From Heliocybe sulcata (taxonomy: Eukaryota; Basidiomycota; Agaricomycetes; Gloeophyllales; Gloeophyllaceae), in assembly GCA_004369045.1 (NCBI GenBank), contig ML213527.1, positions 232,982 to 296,981 on the forward strand: 64,000 bases of DNA. Reading direction: 5' to 3'. Each line of letters starts with the position of its first letter. Position 1 is the first letter of the stretch. Positions 48,053 through 59,743 of the stretch are shown here, piece after piece. Made by a program: the position numbers and the translations under genes. Under the pieces are notes generated by a model. That model had not been told where the DNA came from and made no database searches. It saw nothing but the letters and a program-made list of their open reading frames with translations.

Positions 48053-49523
48053 ATGTTCAACCTTTTGGTCAAATGCAATAACGCACGATATGCCAGGAGT
48101 ACAAAAGTATTTAGCCAGCACGTGAGATATTTACAGCAAGCAGCCAGTTCTCAGCCGTTCAGAATACTTTTCCTTGGCCGAGATAACTTCTCTTGCCTTG
48201 TCCTCGAGGCACTCCACAATGCCAAAGGTGCGCATATCAATTTCTTAAGCAACAAAAAGTATGAACTAAAGTTGTGACCCAGATGTGTGGCAAGAGCTAG
48301 CCATTGTAACGCACGCCGACGAGAAGGTGGGCCGGCGCGGATCACAGCTCTCTGTCGGTAGGGTCTCGTTCATATACCTGCAAATCCTGGTACTTATGCT
48401 GTAAATTACAGCGCCTCTGAGAGTACTAGCTGAATCAATAGACTTACCAGTCCACCTCATACCTCGCACAAAGCCGCTTTTCAAGTACTGGGAGGTCTGT
48501 TCCACTCGTTCATCTTCATTATTCAGGGTGTCATCTCAGGCGGTATACAGCCACCACCTCCATTTCTTGATCCCCATCCCTCTCATCTTATTGTGACGGC
48601 TTCCTTCGGTCGCATCCTCTCCAAGAAGCATCTCCAGTATTTTGACCCGCCCCAGAGACTCAATGTCCATCCTTCCCTGCTACCATTGTACCGGGGACCA
48701 GCACCGATACAGCACACATTGCTCGACAATCGGGAAGAGACTGGGGTGTGCGTCATTGAGATGGAGGAATTGAGGAAGGGTATAGATACCGGAGGGATCT
48801 GGGGATGGGAGCGCGTTGTGAGTGCACATCACGTCTATATGATATTACGTTACCACATACTGTGTGATTTCGGTTGCAGCCTGTTCCGAAAGGTGCGACT
48901 CACGACTCACTACTCGATGCGCTCGGTCGAGAAGGTGGGCAGTTACTAGTCAAAGTGTTGCGCGACAAGCTAGCCGGAAAGGTACGCGCCATCGTGCCCG
49001 TGCTCTCACTACATCTGAACATCGCGCACGAAGGCGGTCCAGGTTCCTCAAGAATCGGCCGGTCTGGCGGAAACCGTCTCACACGCCCCTATGATCACAT
49101 TAGAAGACGCGATCATTGATTTCTCCACCATGTCCGCTGAGGACATCGAGAGACGGCATCGAGCGATATCACACCAAGTCAGTATCTTCCCCATTTCCCT
49201 AAAACTGACTTTATATTTCTTCATCTTCGCAGAAACCACTCACAACATACCTGCCCACGTCCAAAACGCTCCAGCTCCATTTCCCCTCTGTATACCCCTC
49301 TGAAGCTCCATTGCTCCCACCAGAGCCAGGCGCAGCAGTGTACCACGCGATCACGCGCTCGCTCTTGATCAGGTGCGCTGGTGATACCGTCCTCAGTGTG
49401 CCGAAGGTCAAGCAGCAGGATCGGGCGATGCTGGATGCAAAGGATTGGTGGAGCGGGTGGAAGAGTTATTGTGGCAAGGATTGGCAGGGATTCGTGGTGT
49501 TTCACCGCACACCTAGCCAGTAG
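48053..49523 (+). CDS. FMT1: Mitochondrial methionyl-tRNA formyltransferase
   Basis: FMT1 transfers the formyl group of 10-formyl-THF to Met-tRNA for initiation in mitochondria. Seven exons (48053-48227, 48283-48357, 48412-48494, 48551-48817, 48880-48981, 49043-49177, 49233-49523) join to 375 codons plus stop. The start MFNLLVKCNNARYARSTKVF is basic, lacks acids and fits a mitochondrial presequence. FRILFLGRDNFSCLVLEAL opens the formyltransferase domain. VTASFGRILS and the catalytic NVHPSLLPLYRGPAPIQ are intact, with IDTGG after them. The C-terminal domain carries the tRNA-binding region (KVKQQDRAMLDAKDWWSGWK). The folate cyclo-ligase at 20.6 kb feeds the same one-carbon pool, but the two are 27 kb apart. 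Confidence 0.95.
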
Positions 49524-50583
49524 CCGCTGTCTCCGAGCTTCCTTTGATCACTTGTCCAGCTCTTGTAGTCTCATTTTAATAGAGCAGTGCTGGTCTTGGT
49601 CTGTCGACGACTGACCACTGAGGCATTCCGGCGAAACTATTATCCGACAATATGCACTGTGGCTTGTGGCCTGCACAGCCACAGCCACAATCACGCTAAA
49701 GCTTCCGTGCCGTCGGCATATGAAATACCGCTGGTGATGATCATTGCAAATTCACTACGCTTTCCATCTTACCTCCACCACATTCCCTTGGTCCTGAAGA
49801 TACGCGCAGTACACTGAGCTGTAATGAACAAGACAGCTGCGTATGGAGAGTAGGCTATCTTAGGGCGGATTTACCAGAGGTATACCGCTATACCCAGGTC
49901 CTATGTTTGCACAAGGGTACGTGTTCCATGGTCTTGATAAGTGCTTTTCGTGGTTTGATCCCATTGACGCGTCCTCTGTACAGATACATACAGGTGTCAG
50001 CATACTTTAGAATATGACACTGAAAGCACACTGGGCTCTACGACCTTTCGCTCAAGTTCCGATGGCTTTCGCGCGTTTCCCGGGTCAAAAGGAACTTTCG
50101 TATATGCCTTCTTTCACAGTGGACACCAGGCTAGGAAAGCGCGCAAAGACGCATTAATACATTGAAAGAAAATGTGCATGGTATCCGCTGCGAGAATCTC
50201 GTGCTGACCCAGTTCCTTTCTAATATCCCCGCAACATGGGTCGGTGCAAGTATGTCTGTCAACGGTAAAGTATCATTCCTGTTCCTCCATTCCTATGAGT
50301 TCTGCGAGGACTATGGTAAACTGTTCTGGCCCCGTTTACTCTCCATGGTAAGTCACTTTCTGCCCTCCGCCGCCTCACGGCGTCGATTGACATTTCGTTT
50401 TCTTGCAGAATATGCATCCAAAGCAGCGAGACAAAAAATTGCAATGCTCCTGAATGAGCCCAATGCAGTGCCGGAAGGTGAAGTAAACGTCAAATGTGAA
50501 GGTGCGCTCGCGTGCGCCCGTCACACCCAAGTTCAAAAGCGCGCGCGGCGCGTCTTCCTCCCTCTTCAGTTTAGAACCATACG
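49524..50583. other. Intergenic region upstream of the orphan gene
   Basis: About 1.06 kb. An open stretch near 50,160-50,340 followed by a good donor site (ATG|gtaagt) could be a non-coding or upstream exon of the orphan gene, but I could not connect it in frame. Otherwise nothing seen. Confidence 0.4.
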
Positions 50584-52899
50584 ATGTCTACAAGCTCACG
50601 CAACGCAAACATCACGCCATCAGGAATCATGTCCTACACATCGATTCCTCACCATCCCCTTCAGCCGCCTCTGCCTGGTGCAGAACCGGCTCCCTTGGCC
50701 AAGTCGACGCAGCTCCTCGCGCGACACCGGCCTCGCTCCTCCTCCCCTCTCGTCCCACCTACTCATCGACTTCCTCTTCCTCCTGATCCTCCCTCTAAAC
50801 CTCCCCACCACAGACAGCTTGCGTCGAAATCTCGCTACCCTGCGAACCGGTACCTCTTGCGGAGTGTCCTCGTCCACAACCACCACAAGGACGTCCGCCT
50901 ACGGCTGCAGGAAGCGACGCCCGACCGCGAGAGCGTCTTCGTCAGCCACACGCACCTCTCAAGATCTACGCAACGTCAGCTGCAGGAGAGTTCTTTGGAC
51001 AACGAGTACGTTCCAGGCTGTCTTGCTCCCGGGCATCGCAAACGTCGGAGAGACACGAGTCCCGATTCAACCTTGCTTCGACGCGTCGACAGCTGTCCAG
51101 AGCCACCGCACGTATGGGAAACATGGTTCGAGTGGACCAGTCTCGTCGCTAACCAACAACGGTGCGCTCGGCGTCAACTGGAGGAACGTTCTCTCGAGCA
51201 GGAATACGTTGATGGCTCGCTCGCTCCTGGCTGCCGGAAACGTCGGATAGGCGCGGACCCCGCTTCAGCTTCACACCAACCCGTCGACTACCATGCACTG
51301 TTTCTGGCCAGATGGCGTCGCAAGAACGGGAGGCGGGTATGCACGCCGAGGAGAGTCCTCAAGTATCTTGTCGGGAGAGATGTCGAGTCGGTGACAGTAA
51401 GCTTCTTTCGCTTCCATTTGATGATGCGACGTCCTGAGAGTACCCAAGATTTACGACTTCGACACTGTTGATGAGGAAGAGGAGCATCCCGTGTTGGAGC
51501 CTTTGGAGATCGAGCCGGTGAGTTGTCTCGCGTGTCGGGTGCTGTATTCTAGCTGACGAGGCAATAGTCTTTCCTTGACGTCGGCACGTACGACGAACGC
51601 TTCGAGGAGCTCATCGACACTTTCGGACAGTGGAGTCTTCGGGATACTTGGGTCTCTCCTGTGACCATGGACAAGCTCATCGACGGGCTCTCTCGGTTGT
51701 CAATTACGGACCCGTCAACTGCGGTCGAGGAGGTGGACATGACAGAGGGTGAGGACGTACCATCCACCCTGCCTCCGCCAGCATCGCCGTCCGACTTCCC
51801 GATGGCGTCGCCGATGCTCGAGGACGACGTGTTCCCAGTCCAGTCCTCAACCGCTCCTGCACTATCCATCGCCGTCGTTCAGGCCCCAATCCTCACTGCT
51901 CCAGCCGCCGTCGTCCTCGTCCCCTCCGTTACGGCTACAGCACCCTCGGCACCTCCTGTTCCTCTGTCCACCGTCCCAGCGGTTGTCGGCCATGTTAGTC
52001 CAGCATCGTTGTCGAGGTCCATCGCCCGTGCTTCCGGTCGCAAACAGTGGTCGGCGTCGTCCGTCCTGAAGGACGCCAGCGCGAAGCATAATCGACCGAC
52101 GCCGTACACCAGGCCTTCGAAGGAGACCTGCACACCAAGCGTGGACGCGGAAAAGGTGGCTCTCAGTCTTGTACGAGCGAACGTGCCGCCTCTTCTTCTG
52201 CAGTGCGCTTTGACAGAAGACGTCGTGATGGTGCGGGACCGGGTGCTGGGCAAGGTGGGATGCGACGTGTACTGATCTCATGGCTTCGACAAGTGTGCCA
52301 AAGGGTGGACCGTCGGTGTCGTCGCGCAGATCGTGAAGAGGCGGGAAGTTGTCATTAACGCGTTGGGCGGTGTGAAGGGGTTCCATGATGTCATGCTCTG
52401 GACACTCGGCGTACTGAAGATCGATCAGAAGCTGCTGCCGCTGCGGTACAAGCACCTCGCCGAGAAGGAGAATCGCCGTTCTCTCGCTGAATTCGCTGCC
52501 GCTGCCTCGTCGTCGTTCCGGCAATCCGTCTCAAGATCTCCTGGCGTCGCTCTCCCGACCGATATCCCTCCCGCTCAATGGCACGACAACGTTGTCCTCG
52601 CTGGTCATTTTGCACAAGGCACGTCTCGCTCGTGCTCTGAAGCAACAGTCCCAGGCATGTGCAACCCTCCGGTTCTCGAATACGACGCTTCTGGCTCCAG
52701 CGAGGTGTCGCCACAACCATCGCCTCCAGTTATTGAACAATCGTCACAACCTGCGTCGGAGCCCAGTACTGCAGCTCCTGCAGCTCCCGAGCCCGAGCCT
52801 GCGTCAGAGGCAGTCGATACCGATGACCTGTTTGGGGACGAGGACAAAGCAGAGGCCGGAGACGAGTTCGACGCGGCGTTGGACGCGCTCGGCGAGTAG
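50584..52899 (+). CDS. Unrecognised orphan gene, proline/alanine-rich, with an in-frame TGA
   Basis: I do not recognise this protein. Exons 50584-51362, 51439-51517 and 51568 onward join in one phase. The frame stays open to a TAG at 52,899 apart from a TGA at 52,273-52,275. The TGA could be removed by a 51-base GT-AG intron (52,235-52,285 region, with a ctgat branch-like site) that keeps the frame; otherwise the protein ends there. The N-terminal part is Pro/Arg-rich. It holds two related segments, QRQLQESSLDNEYVPGCLAP and RRQLEERSLEQEYVDGSLAP, each followed by a basic KRR run. An acidic patch (DTVDEEEEHPVLEPLEIEP), a Val/Ala/Pro-rich linker, a helical part with VVAQIVKRREVVINALGG, and an acidic tail (DDLFGDEDKAEAGDEFDAAL) follow. 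It is probably lineage-specific. No membrane span or signal peptide. Confidence 0.6.
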
Positions 52900-54606
52900 T
52901 TCTGTTCTCCTGTTGTATGCTCCTGGTATGTCTGCTCTTTCCCACATCCTCGCGCCACTGTCCTGACAGACACCCTCGCAGGCTAGCTCTCACGTGTCGT
53001 GAGCACTTATTGGCTGCGGCAGTAGCGATGGATGGTGAGGGGGCGAAGCGGGTTGTGGAGTGGTTTCATTTCTTTGCATATATTCCTATCTCATTCCATT
53101 TAATATCTCTTCCTCTTGTCTCTTTCTTTCATCCCCTTCGTAGATGTGTACTTCTTTCTTCTTCTCTACTCCTTTCCCATCCAAGCTGGGTCATCGCGTT
53201 CACGTGGTACGTGCTACGCTTCCTTCTCGACTTGATTGTTGACTGACACATACTTCCGCTAGGTCCCGTCTAGCCACCAGCTGTGGTAGCCATTCCAAGC
53301 ATCCGAGCCTCCAGCTCATCGCTCCTTCTCCGACGACGCTTTGATATTCTTCTCGACTCGCAGCCAGAACGATCGTCAGAGCATGGTCCGAACGCTCTCT
53401 AGGTAAGTAACATCCTCTTTCTGTTCCTGTCCCACGAGCTCATACTCTCTTTAGGACCCACCGTTCGACGGCTGCACCCTGACGTAGCTTCGCTCATCGA
53501 CTCCCCGACTCCTCATCGGACGACACCTCACTCGACTCTTCTCGCGACACGAACACCTCTAGCGGTGATGGCAGCTGCGCACGCCGAGGCGACGCTGGGA
53601 CCTACTCGCGGTAAGGTGACGGTTGATCCTGTTCTCTTTGACAAGGCGGCTCCGACGGCGCGGCGGTGGGCGGGCTCCGACGCGATTGTTGGATGGGGGC
53701 TCGGGCGTTCTCGTAGGATACCGGCCGGCGGGAGGGTGTCTTATCCCCTCTTTTGACTGGCGACCGCTCCGCTTGGATTCTCCAGCCCCCTGTGCTCTCA
53801 TTAAGCCACTAATGCGCTCGGTGAGTCCGTGCTGTTCTTTGAGACGAGAGGACGCTGTTGCTGGTCCGTTTGAGCTGTGGTTACTGGTGTTGCGGTAAGC
53901 GGGCAGCTGTTTCCATAACCCCTCTCTCGCCTCCATCAGCTGCTAGAGGTTTGGGCCCGACATCGGCCCCATCAATGTTTGTGTCTCGTGAGACAGCGAG
54001 AGTCTTTCTTGTCCCTTTGGAGATGGACATCCTCGACGGCGTGGCTTTCGAAGGTCAATCATCCTTCCGTTAGGTCTACCATCAAGAAGTTTCATGTCAT
54101 TTCGTCGGACACCAGCAGGCAGTTAGGCATTGCTAGGATGGGATTGGAGATTTTTTTGCGTCTGCCTTTTCTCTTAGATTACAGCCTATCCGCCAGCCTA
54201 TGCGGTTATTCGTAGTGTATCACCTAGTTCCGTTTTGTACTTTACAGCCTAATCTATGTCGCTCCCCTCTGGAGGGGTTGCATCAGACCAAGTCTCTCAG
54301 CGTGACTTGCGAAATTCCGGGCTCTCCATAGGCAGACACTCACACGCTTACATGCACACTTCGACAGAAGAGCCCACGGTATGCATAAAGTGGCTCTATC
54401 ATCCCACCTTGCTTTGTGAGAACCTCATCTTCACTGTTGCGCCGTAGCTGGGCAATTTCACCAAGACACTATGTTCGGACCGAGGACAGAAACAACTGAT
54501 ATAGATAGATTATGGCTAGGTATATATGTGGATTGCAGTATTGTCTTCTGAGCGTACGTCCTTGTCTACGTCTAGGAGTATATGAATATATGAACAGAAA
54601 CCCCCC
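52900..54606. other. Pyrimidine-rich region with an unexplained open frame
   Basis: 1.7 kb. Pyrimidine-rich tracts lie at 53,070-53,400. A codon-like frame runs from about 53,340 through a normal-looking 50-base intron (53,402-53,453 region) to a stop at 53,756, but lacks an upstream ATG in frame. It may be a 3' part of the orphan transcript or a separate young gene. I call nothing here as a gene. Confidence 0.4.
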
Positions 54607-57594
54607 TCAATTCACGACCCTCTGCACGCCATCCATCAGCATCCCACTCCCACCAAGCATCGGCGAATGGATACCCTCCAACCTCCAGTGGTCCTTAAGT
54701 CGGCTGTAGATGAGCCTAAAGGTCGACACCGCGCCCTTCTCCTGAATCAGCACCATTGCGCACGAGACCCCCGTCCCCGCCACGTTCTTCATGCTGCTCT
54801 TTGCCAGCATCGAGCTGGCATGCGAACTCATCCGGCTCGAGGACACAGGCACCTGTGGTGGCACAAACCTCGCAGCCGAGCCTGCTTGTCCAGCTTGGAT
54901 GGGCGAGAACTCCACGCGAAAGCGCACAGACTTCTGGAGGACTATGCCCATCTGGTCGACAATATCGTCCATACGGCATTTGAGTACGCCTGTGCCCTCC
55001 GAGTCTTCCATCATCACGAATACCCCGGCCTCTTCGAGAACACGGACCGTCTCGCGCTGCGCGCTGAAGATGTCGTTACACGAGTACAGGACGTAGCTCT
55101 GCTTCCAGCTGAAGAGGTTCGAGAACCAGCCCTTGAATTCGCCGACAACGGGAGAAGCGAGGAGTGAAGCCGACGCGTTAGGAGACATCAATGGGGAAGC
55201 TTTGCTGGACGACGAGAAGGTGGACCGTCTGCTCATGGGTGGCGCCATGAAATCAAGGGCAGGGGCTAATCATACGCAGTCGATCAGTGATCATGCCTAT
55301 ATGAGTAGTACTGCAGTAAGAGACTCACGGCGATGACGTCGCTCCCTTCTCTCCTTCCCAACCTCCGCAGAAAACGCGATACGCCCAGCACTCCCGCTCT
55401 TACCGCCGTTCATCTTCGCAAAGCCTAGTCCGCCCGAGCTCTGCATCGGGTTGTTCGCCGTATACCGATTACAATTCTCCTTGTCTCCGCCATCCTCACG
55501 GTTGGAGGACGCTAGCCAACACTGTGATTGTCCCCGCGCGACGGGAGACTCAGGAACATACGCCTGCGCCCGAGCGTAAGGATGCACATAGTCCGCATGC
55601 TCGTACTCCGGCTGATACGCGAAAGGATGAGGATGTCCTATGTGCGTGTTGTCCCTGGGGCCCAGCACGTGTCCATAGCCACTTATCTGGCAGAGAACAT
55701 CGTCGATATTCCTCTGCTGCATATCCACGTTCGGCGCCTGATGACCAGAGCCAGAGTCGGCGCCACTATACCCAGCCCCAGAAAGCAGAGGCATAGACCC
55801 AGTCGCTCCAGGATACTGCGGCACAGGCGCATGCACAAATTCTCGACCAGCTGGACCAGACATAAGCAGGAAATCATGATAGTGATGAGCCCGGTGAGCG
55901 ACTTGAGCAGGTGACATACTAGCAGGTGCAGACACGAAGACATCGTGAGGATCAGCGTGGAAAGCAGGAGCCGTGGCGTTGCGAGCCATCGAGGGCGCTT
56001 CCGTGTTCGGGCGGAGCACACCAGGAACAGACGGACCAAGGATAGGACTCCCAGTTGACTGGGAACGAGCAGACATCGAAGGACAAGCAGGCCTAGGTCT
56101 AGGTCCCATAGGTGAGACTGGCTTCGAGCGTTGCGGAGACAACGCGGGCATTGGTATTGGCGGCATAGACATCAGTTGGCCAGAGGCAGGCGGAGCTGTC
56201 GACATGCGCACGGGTCGTAACCTCTGAGGACGCTCGATATCAAGAGTCAGCGATGTTTTCGGCTTGGGCGAGGGAACGACATAAGGCTTCATAACAGCCT
56301 TCTCCTGTTCCCTAATGGTAGCATTCTGGATGTCCATGAGAATCCCTCGCTCTTGCAGGGCGCACTCGCGGTGACGAGCAAGCAGGAAGTAAAACGCCTT
56401 CGCAAGAGAGCCATATCCCGGTGCACTCAGCAGATCAAGCTTGATAACTTCAACGTCAGCGTTCTTGCCCCAGATGACGCGCAGAGACTCGAGGAGCTCC
56501 CCGTCAATATGTGCTGGTGAGAGCAGAGGCTCAGCAAGTTCCGCTACGGACGGTGCCCGAATGTAGGTGATACCGGGAGTGTCGTTCTGCAGCCATGGAT
56601 GCGCGAGAATCTCAGGCATCTGCGTAACAAAGGTAAGAAAATGTGATAATCACATACAAGAACAAAGACCACTTACAGAGATACGTTTGGTGACGTCCAC
56701 AACCAACATCCGCGAAATCAAGTCCTTAGCTTGAGGATCGACATAAGCAGGCACTTCATACTTGCCGACCTTGACCTTGCTCAAGAGCGTCCGGACGTTC
56801 TTGTCGTCAAAAGGAAGCCGACCAGTCAAAAGAGCGAACAGAATAACGCCGCAGCTCCAGATATCAGTAGCAGTGCCTTCGTACTTGAGTCCATTGACGA
56901 TCTCAGGGCTAGCATAGTGAGGACTGCCGCAGCTAGTATCCAGTTGCCTGTCAGGAGGAGCAAAAGCAGCCATACCCCAGTCAGCGATCTTGACAAGCGG
57001 AGGGTTAAACGAGTGGATGAGGATATTCTCAGGCTTGAGGTCACGATGGATAATAGAGAATGTATGCGCGTAGTTCAGGCCGTAGACGATCTGCTTGAAG
57101 TACGCGAGCGCTTGGAGAGGGCGAAGCTTCCCATGGTTGACGAGGTAATCAAAGAGTTCTCCGCCTTCGACGTACTCCAGAATGAGATAGAGTTCCTTGT
57201 CGCCCTCGTAGACATCGTATATGCGCATGATGTTCGGGTGGTTCATGAGCTTCATCATCGTGATCTCTCGGTCGACCCCGAGGCGCTGCTTCTCGGACTT
57301 GGCCTGTTGCGTCGAAAGAGAGGCACGGCTGTTGACTATAGGCTGGAGTGGGAGGATCTTCACGGCCGCTAGCTGGCCTGTGCGGCGGTGTTTGGCAATC
57401 TTGACGCGTCCGCTCGCGCCCTTGCCGACGCATTCGCCGATGACCCAGGGCCCGACATACTTGGGGTCGTCGGGAAAGTCAAACGCGTTCTTGCCTGCCG
57501 CGGCCTTCTCTTTCTGCCAGCGCGTGCCGAGAGGGGCGTTGTACTGGACAGGGGGTGCACGAGGAGGGCTGTTCGGGACGTTCTTAGAGGACAT
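54607..57594 (-). CDS. GIN4/Nim1-type CAMK protein kinase with KA1-like C-terminus
   Basis: Ser/Thr kinases of this group (yeast Gin4, Kcc4, Hsl1; fission yeast Cdr1/Cdr2) couple septin/cortex organisation and cell size to Wee1 control of mitosis. Exons 57594-56677, 56619-55329 and 55265-54607 join to 955 codons plus stop. The kinase domain (about residues 45-320) has GKGASGRVKIA, catalytic VKI lysine, HRDLKPENIL and the activation segment TSCGSPHYASPEIV. The DFG motif reads DWG (KIADWGMAAF). A UBA-like/linker part is followed by a long Pro/Ser/Met-rich disordered region. The end of the protein (GWFSNLFSWKQSYVLYSCND onward) looks like the KA1-like lipid-binding domain of Gin4/Kcc4. All essential catalytic residues are kept. 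Confidence 0.92.
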
Positions 57595-59743
57595 TACGAA
57601 AGAATAGTAAGATAGACTAGTAATGGTATAGAGTGTGAATTAGAGAAAGCGGTATAGAGTAGAATGTTGGTCGTCGTAACCGCCGCTGCTGTCGCCGCCG
57701 TAGATGTCGTCGACCAGGACGAAGGGAGAGAAAGAAAGAACGCGAACTTGGACGTTTTGTAGGGCGTGACGCCATGTGACCGGATGTGACCGGCTTTCTC
57801 GGCCTGATCGTGGCCCATGACTTCACCGGTGCTCTTCTCTGCCGATGCATGTCAATTTGTTGTGTCCTCCCACGTTTTCTTGACATAGAACCAATTTCAG
57901 CCGCGTTGTGGGTCCTTGTGGGCGCCAGCATCGCGGGACTTCCATCCGGACCGCGTTCCCATACCGGAAAGGGCCGGGGAGCGGGTTGCCACAGCCAGTA
58001 CTCTGAGTCGCAGGCACCAATCCGTGAGTCTTTGCTCATATGCTCACAGAAAAGATCTCACCCGCGACTACACTAGTGTGTTTTTCGTACTCCTGGCAAA
58101 CGTTACTGTCTGGCAGGTCTGGCCGCGAATGCTCCCCCTAGAACAGCGAATTTCCGCAAACTTGTTTCTCGTACATGCGCTCGAGAGAAGTTCCAACAGG
58201 ATTGAGAATTCGTTTTCTGACCCCATTTGTCTCTCCGAGCGAACATCTGCCGGAAAACATCCATAGGCTCTTTCATTGACAATATCTGTGACTTGCCACT
58301 CACCTGAATTTCGGTTGGGACTCAGTTACTCGTGACTTCGCCACGGAGCTGGCGCTTCGCATGCTCGGTCTGAAGAAGCGCAGAACTCTTGGGTGATGGC
58401 GCTACACTATTCCTTTCACGACTGGTGGCCATGATGGTAGACGATAGCGCAGGCGGACCCGTACTTGATGCAAGAGAACAACACCATGCTCCTCATTATC
58501 CGAACCGATAATACAACCATCGGAATGCTGAAGCCGGATCCAGTCATCGCACAAGCCATCGTTGATTTCCAGTATAAAAATGCAGCCCGCAATCGCCTTG
58601 GTTTGGACTGGCTGGATAACATGGCGGTTCTTGCTATATATCGCTGTACTCGGCACTCGTCCCTCTCGCCTACGAAGTCTCAGTCACTCAGCGACCGAAC
58701 GAGGCCGTCGATCTGGGTCGTCATCCTATCTCGCCAACGAAAGGGCGGAGTGCGTATTGGCATGGTGCTCTGGCCACCTGGACGAAGGAATGGAAGTTCC
58801 TGAGTTGAGGCAGGAGATTATGCAACACTACAGGGGGGTCAGGAGATCTTTGAAGGCATGCTGGACCCGTCTCTGTCTGACTTAAGTAGGTACGGTCAGT
58901 TCCCATACGCGGGCGGCTCACACCAGGCGCCGAACTTTTCTTCCTGCTCACGAGGACTCATTGCGCACCTCCGTCAGCTAGAATGGCCTCAATGACTGAC
59001 ATTCGGTGCACGGCTCGTGTCCCGATGCTTCCAGCGTCCTCCAAATCATGTGCTCACATCAAAATGTCTGGAGTCGTGGTCAGATGCTGCGAATGCGCTC
59101 CAGCCCTCGAAGGCAGGGTTGAATCTGGGCAAGCGAGGCTGCTCTGAAAGCCTCGCCACCTCCACATATTATCCGCGGTTAGAACTTTGCAACACTGAGC
59201 AGTGACTTCCGCGTTATGCCTCCCGTTGCTACTCACACGGCATGGTGCATTCATCCTGATGCGGTCGATCCGGAAGATATCCTGGGAAGCATACGAAGAT
59301 AGTACCTGTCAAGTTTCTCTTGAGCTCCTCTAATCGCACTTCTCTTTGGAATGCCGTACGTGTGGTATGAACGCACTATACTCCATGTTGCGCCACCCAA
59401 CGTACCTCACTGTCTGGGGTCCGCTTGCTGACAGATGCCAAAGTGGCTGAAGCCTGTGCTGACCGCAGACGACAGGTTCGCAGAGCAACTAGTTGAGCGT
59501 TGTTTACGGACGGCGAGCTCTGACATGATCCTACGCATGCGTGTATATTCTTTCTTGGCATGGCCGTGCGACGGAGGTGAGAAGGGCAGAGAGCACCCCG
59601 GGAATACAGTGACGGTCACGTCACGCCGGCACTGGTGTCATGATTCCCATAGACGGTTTTACGCCGGTACCCCTTCTCGCTGTGGAAGGAGTCGTCCCAA
59701 TATCAGGCGGTGTACCCAACTCTTTTGCTTCCTGACACCGAGC
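57595..59743. other. Long divergent intergenic region
   Basis: 2.15 kb between the kinase start and the surface-protein start. Includes CT-rich/GA-rich tracts at 57,660-57,740 next to the kinase. A plus-strand frame at 58,465-58,803 has no recognised domain. No repeat or RNA gene seen. Confidence 0.45.

Noticed and set aside
47745-48125. Plus-strand frame of 126 codons before FMT1
   Set aside because: It is the antisense shadow of the first exon of the CFAP20-domain gene.
57786-59260. Small open frames between the kinase and the surface protein
   Set aside because: None shows a domain, signal peptide or exon chain; treated as intergenic.
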